Assembly (NCBI GenBank): GCA_017468215.1 | Contig: JAFUJG010000149.1 | Location: 1-8,986, forward strand | Reading direction: 5' to 3' | Origin: Clostridia bacterium | GTDB taxonomy: Bacteria > Bacillota > Clostridia > UMGS1883 | DNA: 8,986 nucleotides | In this document: in pieces, positions 4,645 to 8,986 of the stretch | Position numbering within the stretch: position 1 is the stretch's first letter | Layout: each line of letters begins with the position of its first letter | Notes under the pieces: generated by a model | The model's database searches: none | Seen by the model: only the letters and a program-made list of their open reading frames with translations | Told to the model about the DNA's origin: nothing | Made by a program: the position numbers and the translations under genes

Positions 4645-6417
4645 ATGACAGAAATCTTAGGTTTTGACCTGCTTGGTCTTATTGGTGGTTTGTGTTTGTT
4701 CCTTTTTGGTATGAACATAATGGGTAGTGCTTTGGAAAGACGTGCAGGCGATAAGCTGAGTGCTCTTATCGGAAAGCTTACCGACAACAGGATGATGGGC
4801 TTTTTGACAGGTCTTGGCGTAACGGCAATTATCCAGTCATCCTCGGCAACAACAGTTATGGTTGTAGGCTTTGTTAACTCCGGTATCATGACTCTTAAGC
4901 AGTCTATTGGTGTTATCATGGGTGCAAACATCGGTACAACTGTTACTGCATGGATTTTAAGCTTAGGAGGTATCGGCGAGGGCGCCGGTGTTGTTCTTCA
5001 GCTTTTCAAGCCCAGTACATTTACACCTGTTCTGGCTCTGGTGGGTATTGTTCTCTATATGTTCACAAAGTCCAGCAAAAAGCAGGACACAGGTATGATT
5101 CTCTTAGGCTTTGCAACACTTATGTTCGGTATGGATGCAATGAGTGCCGCAGTAAGTGCACTTCGTGACAACGAAGCCTTCTGCAGTATTCTCACAATGT
5201 TCTCCGAGCCTATATTAGGTGTTATTGCAGGTGCAATTTTAACTGCTATTATTCAGTCGTCCTCTGCATCTGTAGGTATTCTTCAAGCACTGAGTTCAAC
5301 CGGTGCTGTAACATACGGCGCAGCTCTCCCAATTATTATGGGTCAGAATATCGGTACTTGTATTACAGCGGTGCTTTCCTCCTTTGGTGCAAACCGTAAC
5401 GCAAAGCGAGTTGCTGTTGTTCACCTTTCCTTCAACGTTATAGGTACGGCAATTCTGCTTACTGTTCTCTATATTGTACGTGCTACTCTTGCTCCTCCGC
5501 TTCTTTCTGTTGCAGCTGACTATGTTGGCATCTCGGTTGCACATACATGCTTTAACGTAATTTGTACTGCAATTCTTCTTCCCTGTGCAGGTCTTCTTGA
5601 AAAGCTTGCTTGTAGGCTCGTTCCCGATGCAAAGGTTGAAGAAACAGAAACAGAGCTTGATGAAAGACTTCTTGCTACTCCTTCTATTGCACTTGAACAC
5701 TGCTATCGCTTCACTGAGGAAATGGCAAACTGTGCAATCGAATCCTTGAGAGCAAGTATGGCTGCAATCGGCAACTATTCAGATTCCAAGGCAGAAGAAC
5801 TTATGGCAGCCGAAAACAAGGTTGACCATTACGAGGACGTTATCGGCAACTTCCTGGTAAAGCTTTCCTCTCATAATCTTGACGGCTCCGATAGTGTACG
5901 TGTTGCCCGCCTTTTAAAGGTTATTGGTGATTTGGAGCGTATCTCTGACCACAGTATAAACATTGTAAAATCTGCCGAAGAAATCCGTAATAAGGATATT
6001 AAGTTCTCGGCATCCGCTCAGGGCGAAATCAAGGTGCTGAGCGAAGCAATTGATGAAATTCTTACTCTTACACTTAAAGCATTTGTTAACGAAGACCTTG
6101 CAAGTGCACAGACTGTTGAGCCTCTTGAACAGGCTATTGACAAGCTTAAGGACGAAATGCATTTAAGACATATCTACCGTTTGCAGAATGGCAGATGCAG
6201 TATCGAGACAGGTTTTGTTCTTTCGGATATTCTCACTAACTTAGAACGTGTATCCGACCACTGCTCCAATATTGCAGGCTGTATTATCGAAACTGCTCAT
6301 AACAACATGAACCTTCACGAAGGTATCCGTGCAATTAAGAGCGAAGACCCCACCTTCTGGGACACTTACAAGAAATATCTCGGCAAATACACATTGCCCG
6401 AAATGCAGCGTAACTAA
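4645..6417 (+). CDS. Na+/phosphate cotransporter (NptA/PF02690 type) with C-terminal PhoU-like domain
   Basis: An inner-membrane secondary transporter that takes up inorganic phosphate with sodium. The 590-residue protein has the family's inverted-repeat core: the first QSSSATT motif is at residues 64-70 and the second, QSSSAS, at 204-209, each followed by a (M)GANIGT or (M)GQNIGT stretch. About eight to nine hydrophobic helices fill residues 8-325. Residues from about 340 to 575 are soluble and helical with repeated E-x-x-x-D/DHxxNI signatures (LERISDHSINI and LERVSDHCSNI), which are PhoU-like and thought to monitor or gate phosphate transport. The length is typical for the two-domain form. 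AAGGA at 4631-4635 precedes the ATG by 9 bases. It follows the two-component genes after a 170-bp gap with no terminator, so it can be read from their promoter as well as its own Pho-box promoter. A strong terminator follows immediately. Confidence 0.93.
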   Translation: MTEILGFDLLGLIGGLCLFLFGMNIMGSALERRAGDKLSALIGKLTDNRMMGFLTGLGVTAIIQSSSATTVMVVGFVNSGIMTLKQSIGVIMGANIGTTVTAWILSLGGIGEGAGVVLQLFKPSTFTPVLALVGIVLYMFTKSSKKQDTGMILLGFATLMFGMDAMSAAVSALRDNEAFCSILTMFSEPILGVIAGAILTAIIQSSSASVGILQALSSTGAVTYGAALPIIMGQNIGTCITAVLSSFGANRNAKRVAVVHLSFNVIGTAILLTVLYIVRATLAPPLLSVAADYVGISVAHTCFNVICTAILLPCAGLLEKLACRLVPDAKVEETETELDERLLATPSIALEHCYRFTEEMANCAIESLRASMAAIGNYSDSKAEELMAAENKVDHYEDVIGNFLVKLSSHNLDGSDSVRVARLLKVIGDLERISDHSINIVKSAEEIRNKDIKFSASAQGEIKVLSEAIDEILTLTLKAFVNEDLASAQTVEPLEQAIDKLKDEMHLRHIYRLQNGRCSIETGFVLSDILTNLERVSDHCSNIAGCIIETAHNNMNLHEGIRAIKSEDPTFWDTYKKYLGKYTLPEMQRN

Positions 6418-6453
6418 AAAAAGCTGTTCCTCGTTTGAGGAACAGCTTTTTTT
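6416..6453. terminator. Intrinsic terminator after the phosphate transporter gene
   Basis: GCTGTTCCTC (6423-6432) pairs with GAGGAACAGC (6437-6446) around a GTTT loop. A-tract 6416-6422 and T-tract 6447-6453 flank it. It starts within the transporter's TAA stop (6415-6417). Confidence 0.93.
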
Positions 6454-6471
6454 ACCGGAATGGTTACTAAC

Positions 6472-6501
6472 AAAAAAAGCTTGCCTGTGGCAAGCTTTTT
6501 T
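6472..6501. terminator. Intrinsic terminator of the minus-strand secreted-protein gene
   Basis: GCTTGCC (6479-6485) pairs with GGCAAGC (6489-6495) around a TGT loop. Seven A precede and six T follow on the + strand, so on the - strand the hairpin ends in a T-run 12 bp after the stop at 6514. It works in either direction and backs up the preceding terminator between the convergent genes. Confidence 0.92.
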
Positions 6502-6513
6502 ATTGTTACTTAA

Positions 6514-7662
6514 TTACTGATAAAGATATGTAACACGAACGATGATTGAGGGAATTGAGAAGTCTACCATAAGAGTAACACTCATTACCTCTGAGCCCTT
6601 CTTATAGTAGTAAATTGTCTTGTATTCACCGTCTTCTTCTGTCTTGTAGTGTTCCCAACCACATTCGCTGAGAGCTTTGATATAATCTACAGGACCGTTG
6701 TCGTCCTCGCCAACCAGGTATGCATATACGGCACCGTCAGCATTAGAGAAGCTGTCGTAAGATGTTACACCTGTTACGGAGGTGTATGTGGGGATAGCAT
6801 TACTACGGCTATAGTAATCATAGTTGCTCGTGGTAGTGTTTGTAGTTGTAGTTGTGGTTGTAGTTGTGCTTTCTACATAGCGGTAATCATTGAGCACGTA
6901 AACCCAAATCTGGCTGTACTTCCATTCAATAGAGAAAGATACATATGCGTTGCCCTTTTTGTATGCATAATAGGGTGTACCATCTTCAAAGGTGTCATCT
7001 CCCTGGTATACCCAACCGTTAGCAACAAGGTGTGCTCTGTAAGCCTCCATATGAGCATAATTGTAAGCGTAAGAATAAATTACACTGTTATCGTCGCCGG
7101 GGTCTGCCTCTATAAGAGCTGCACCTGTAACGCTTCCAAAGTCCGGAATATCGGAGTTGTAATAGTTCGTAACAGGCACATAGGGCTTAGTTTTGCTCCA
7201 GCCTGCGGCTTCATAAGCGGGCACCTGTGCATTGTAAACTGTTATAGCGTTACCGTTCTGGTCATAAAGGGTTGTCTGTACTGCATTGATATTGTCAGAC
7301 CAACCGATAGCCAAATAGTTGGGAACCTCGTATGTGTAAACAACAAGTGTGTCACCGTAGATAGTGTACAGTCTTGTAACAGGCATTGTATACCAGCCAA
7401 CTGCTACGTAGCTTGCTACCTGCGCATTGTAAACAACAAGGGTCTGTCCGTCGGGAGAATAAAGTGTTGTTGTAACTTCGTTGTAGTTACGATGCCAGCC
7501 AACTGCTTCGTACGCAGCTACTTCATGTTCAAGCACCTGTGCGGTCCTTCCGTCTTCGGTGTAAATGGTTACGTAACCGTTAGCAGAAGCAACCATACCT
7601 GTGCATGCCAAAAGCATTACAACAGCGATTAAACCTGCAATCGTTCTTTTAAATTTTGTCAT
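6514..7662 (-). CDS. Secreted repeat protein: four GW repeats plus two C-terminal modules, function unknown
   Basis: A 382-residue exported protein I cannot assign to a named family. A signal peptide spans residues 1-27 (basic start, hydrophobic core, ASA end); LLAC at 17-20 is a weak lipobox, so lipoprotein anchoring is possible. Four repeats follow, each shaped like LYxxDGxxxxVYxxxVxxYxAVGW, with the invariant Gly-Trp at W56, W90, W121 and W155 (spacings 34, 31, 34). Two related modules then occur, at 172-258 and 290-382. Both start IP-x-x-x-SVTG, have a mid GW (W217, W336) and a YYxYKKG strand, and are joined by a linker with nine consecutive Thr, Asn and three more Thr. No LPXTG, SH3b, LysM or dockerin is visible. 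GGAGG (7675-7671) precedes the ATG by 8 bases. It is a tandem paralogue of the gene at 7738-8403. The low-complexity, Tyr- and Thr-rich composition suits an extracellular or cell-surface role. Confidence 0.88.
   Translation of the reverse strand: MTKFKRTIAGLIAVVMLLACTGMVASANGYVTIYTEDGRTAQVLEHEVAAYEAVGWHRNYNEVTTTLYSPDGQTLVVYNAQVASYVAVGWYTMPVTRLYTIYGDTLVVYTYEVPNYLAIGWSDNINAVQTTLYDQNGNAITVYNAQVPAYEAAGWSKTKPYVPVTNYYNSDIPDFGSVTGAALIEADPGDDNSVIYSYAYNYAHMEAYRAHLVANGWVYQGDDTFEDGTPYYAYKKGNAYVSFSIEWKYSQIWVYVLNDYRYVESTTTTTTTTTNTTTSNYDYYSRSNAIPTYTSVTGVTSYDSFSNADGAVYAYLVGEDDNGPVDYIKALSECGWEHYKTEEDGEYKTIYYYKKGSEVMSVTLMVDFSIPSIIVRVTYLYQ
6517..7149 (-). repeat. Duplicated C-terminal module (two copies) around a threonine linker
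   Basis: Copy 1 covers residues 172-258 (nt 7149-6889) and copy 2 residues 290-382 (nt 6795-6517). They share the IP-x-x-x-SVTG start, a Y-x-Y helix region leading to a central Gly-Trp, then YYxYKKG and a closing beta-rich stretch. A third, more diverged copy ends the neighbouring protein (central W178). Confidence 0.65.
6829..6867 (-). repeat. Threonine-codon tract encoding the inter-module linker
   Basis: Nine Thr codons (6867-6841), one Asn codon (6840-6838), and three Thr codons (6837-6829). On the plus strand it reads as GTTGTA-like hexanucleotide repeats, so length change by replication slippage is plausible. Confidence 0.8.
7183..7575 (-). repeat. Four tandem GW-type protein repeats (31-34 residues each)
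   Basis: Residues 30-160 of the larger secreted protein. Each unit has LY or IY, a G four or five residues on, a V-rich strand, then V-x-x-Y-x-A-x-GW. DNA identity between units is moderate, so the duplication is old. Confidence 0.8.
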
Positions 7663-7701
7663 GGGGTTTTCCTCCGTTCATTAATATATAATACTGATAT
7701 A

Positions 7702-7730
7702 ATGATACACCTTTTGTCTTTTTTTGTCAA
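7702..7730 (-). promoter_or_regulatory. Promoter of the larger secreted-protein gene
   Basis: On the minus strand: TTGACA (7730-7725), a 17-bp spacer, and TATCAT (7707-7702), giving an RNA start near 7695 and a leader of about 33 bases. The -35 lies 7 bp after the stop of the upstream paralogue at 7738. No terminator separates the two genes, so read-through is possible too. Confidence 0.8.
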
Positions 7731-7737
7731 CAAGGGG

Positions 7738-8403
7738 CTATTGCCTGAAGGTTACCGAAACATAACCCGGATAGGTTTTATTTACCATAACACATATCAT
7801 CATGGTGTTGGCTTTGTCCACAAAATATGTTTCCCACTCGTTTACACCATTGTTTTCGTAATAAATTATCCAACCGTCGTTGCAAAGACACTGTATGTAG
7901 TTTGCAACCGATTCATAATCACCAAGTCGGTACAGATAGGAAAACTGTCCTTCATAGGTGCTTTCTGACAAACACTCCGCTGCAGCAAAAGCACCATAGT
8001 CAAAAATATAAAATCCGTCATAATAAACAAGGGGAATTTTTTCCCTGCTCCAACCAAGCTTTATGTAATCCTCAACATAATAGTTAAATACGGTACACTC
8101 TTTCCCGCCGGGTGCATACAAGGTTGTCTGCACCTCAGTTTTATCAGTGTGCCAGCCTACGCTTTCATATTCGGCAGAGGATGCAGCGTCCACTACTATG
8201 CTGTCGCCTGTTTCGGAATACATCCTCACAACAGGATAGGTATACCAACCTAAAGCAACGTATGCTTCTACCTCATGGGAATGTACGGTTAATGTATCCC
8301 CTTCGGGCGAATAGAGCACGGCAACATCATCTGCAAAAGCGTTGCAGACACACAAGGACAGCATGGCAAAAATTACAAATAGGCATACTGCTTTTTTATT
8401 CAT
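7738..8403 (-). CDS. Secreted repeat protein: three GW repeats plus one C-terminal module, paralogue of the next gene
   Basis: A 221-residue exported protein of unknown function. The chosen ATG (8403) follows AGGAGGG (8415-8409) with a 5-base spacer; an upstream in-frame start would run into the promoter. A signal peptide covers residues 1-24, ending AFA before DD. Three repeats follow with Gly-Trp at W53, W84 and W118. Their spacings of 31 and 34 equal those of the last three repeats of the neighbour, and the joints match as well (GWYTxPV after the first, QTTLY opening the third). So the units correspond one to one, and this copy lacks the neighbour's first repeat. The C-terminal part (about 125-221) has one diverged copy of the neighbour's module, with a central GW at W178 and several cysteines (C144, C172, C174) not found at the same places there. 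No wall anchor is seen. Confidence 0.87.
   Translation of the reverse strand: MNKKAVCLFVIFAMLSLCVCNAFADDVAVLYSPEGDTLTVHSHEVEAYVALGWYTYPVVRMYSETGDSIVVDAASSAEYESVGWHTDKTEVQTTLYAPGGKECTVFNYYVEDYIKLGWSREKIPLVYYDGFYIFDYGAFAAAECLSESTYEGQFSYLYRLGDYESVANYIQCLCNDGWIIYYENNGVNEWETYFVDKANTMMICVMVNKTYPGYVSVTFRQ
8032..8325 (-). repeat. Three tandem GW-type protein repeats
   Basis: Residues 27-124 of the smaller secreted protein: units opening VLYSPEG, RMYSETG and TLYAPGG, each ending in Gly-Trp (W53, W84, W118). Confidence 0.75.
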
Positions 8404-8435
8404 ACAATCCCTCCTATTGCCTATCTTTACATTAA

Positions 8436-8464
8436 ATTTTATCACTTTTCCCCGTTTTTGTCAA
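8436..8464 (-). promoter_or_regulatory. Promoter of the smaller secreted-protein gene
   Basis: On the minus strand: TTGACA (8464-8459), a 17-bp spacer, and TAAAAT (8441-8436). RNA would start near 8429, leaving a leader of about 26 bases with AGGAGGG at its end. Confidence 0.85.
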
Positions 8465-8470
8465 ACCGGC

Positions 8471-8499
8471 TTGAACTTTTGGCTTATTTATGTTATTAT
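8471..8499 (+). promoter_or_regulatory. Promoter of the EamA-family transporter gene
   Basis: TTGAAC (8471-8476), a 17-bp spacer, and TATTAT (8494-8499). The RNA start is expected near 8506. It is back-to-back with the minus-strand promoter; the two -35 boxes are 6 bp apart. Confidence 0.6.
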
Positions 8500-8528
8500 T
8501 ATAAAAATTTTCCAAAGAAGGTTTTGCT

Positions 8529-8986
8529 ATGAAGTTTATTGAAAAAAATCCTATTATTATGATAATAATAGGCATTATAGGTATATCAGTATCGTCAATA
8601 TTTGTAAAGCTGTCACACTCTCCCGGCACGGTAACCGCCACATACCGCCTTTTGTGGACAACGCTTCTTATGTCGCCTGTTGTTTTTGGCAAAAGCGATA
8701 TACGAAATGAGCTTTTTCACTCCTCTGTTAAAACGGTATGTTTGTGTACAGCCTCGGGTTTTTTCCTGGCAGTGCACTTTGTTTTATGGTTTGAATCGTT
8801 AAATTTTACCTCGGTTGCATCATCTACCACAATTGTATGCACCGAGGTGATATGGGTAGCCTTGGGCTTTTGCCTTTTTCTTAAGGGAAGCATTTCCAAA
8901 AAAGCAGTTTTTGCAATTATCCTTTCTCTTATGGGCAGTGCAACAATTGCCTTTTCATCACCCGGTGACAGCGTTCATATATACGG
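8529..8986 (+). CDS. EamA/DMT-superfamily membrane transporter, N-terminal part (continues past window)
   Basis: The first 152 residues of a membrane protein with no stop before the window ends. Hydrophobic helices are seen at about 9-27, 40-53, 72-90, 101-119 and 125-142. The first helix contains GIxGISVSSIFVKLS, followed by the ATYRLLWTTLLM stretch, then FFLAVHFVLWFESLNFTSVASSTTIV. This pattern (…W…SL..T.VA.ST…) is characteristic of the first EamA repeat of drug/metabolite transporters, which normally have ten helices in two repeats and about 280-300 residues. Substrates vary widely across the family (amino acids, nucleosides, others), so none is proposed. AAGAAGG at 8515-8521 lies 7 bases before the ATG. 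It is divergent from the secreted-protein gene. Confidence 0.88.
   Translation, partial: MKFIEKNPIIMIIIGIIGISVSSIFVKLSHSPGTVTATYRLLWTTLLMSPVVFGKSDIRNELFHSSVKTVCLCTASGFFLAVHFVLWFESLNFTSVASSTTIVCTEVIWVALGFCLFLKGSISKKAVFAIILSLMGSATIAFSSPGDSVHIY

Noticed and set aside
5296..5700. Minus-strand frame of 134 codons within the transporter gene
   Set aside because: Antisense shadow rich in Cys, Asn, Lys and Ser; the transporter frame has both QSSS motifs and a PhoU-like tail.
6649..7632. Open frame of 327 codons on the + strand, long enough to be a gene
   Set aside because: It lies entirely antisense to the secreted repeat protein, which has a signal peptide, clear repeats, ribosome site and promoter. 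The antisense frame has low-complexity, cysteine- and valine-rich content and no ribosome site; it is open because of the codon bias of the real gene.
8432..8692. Minus-strand frame of 86 codons over the divergent promoter region
   Set aside because: It runs across two back-to-back promoters and antisense to the EamA-type gene, with no ribosome site at its start.

Overview
The window looks like a chromosomal segment from an AT-rich, low-to-moderate GC Firmicute of the class Clostridia, probably an uncultured gut member of the Oscillospiraceae/Christensenellales type. This is inferred from AGGAGG-type ribosome sites, strong TTGACA/TATAAT promoters, compact hairpin terminators, the protein families present, and an array of ATATCAT-spaced mini-hairpins. 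No transposase, integrase, phage, tRNA or rRNA gene is visible. Both window edges cut through genes.

Region 1 (1-2120, + strand) is a short central-metabolism operon. It holds the 3' end of a probable aconitase, a 125-bp array of six mini-hairpins, an NADP-type isocitrate dehydrogenase (icd), and 12 bp later methionine sulfoxide reductase A (msrA), closed by a bidirectional terminator. Aconitase and Icd together make 2-oxoglutarate from citrate, and NADPH from Icd can support the thioredoxin that recycles MsrA.

Region 2 (2119-2652) is a divergent pair: a small XRE-family repressor on the minus strand and a 63-residue cysteine-rich protein of unknown function on the plus strand. Two matching operator-like palindromes lie 52 bp apart, one over the repressor's ribosome site and one just downstream of the plus-strand promoter, so joint autoregulation is likely.

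Region 3 (2685-6453, + strand) is a signalling and transport module. A KdpD-like histidine kinase lacking the usual long N-terminal part overlaps a KdpE-like response regulator by 4 bp. They are followed by a Na+/phosphate cotransporter with a PhoU-like tail. The transporter has its own promoter with TTAACA-like hexamers on an 11-bp period ending 10 bp upstream of an extended -10, which is the architecture of Pho boxes. This suggests the window encodes a phosphate-responsive uptake unit, although the kinase/regulator pair belongs to the potassium-type KdpDE family.

Region 4 (6472-8464, - strand) holds two tandem paralogous secreted proteins, each with its own strong promoter. They share a 31-34-residue repeat ending in Gly-Trp and a C-terminal module of about 90 residues, which is duplicated in the larger protein around a threonine-rich linker. 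I do not recognise the function of either.

Region 5 (8471-8986, + strand) is the first 152 codons of an EamA/DMT-family membrane transporter, divergently transcribed from the second secreted-protein gene.
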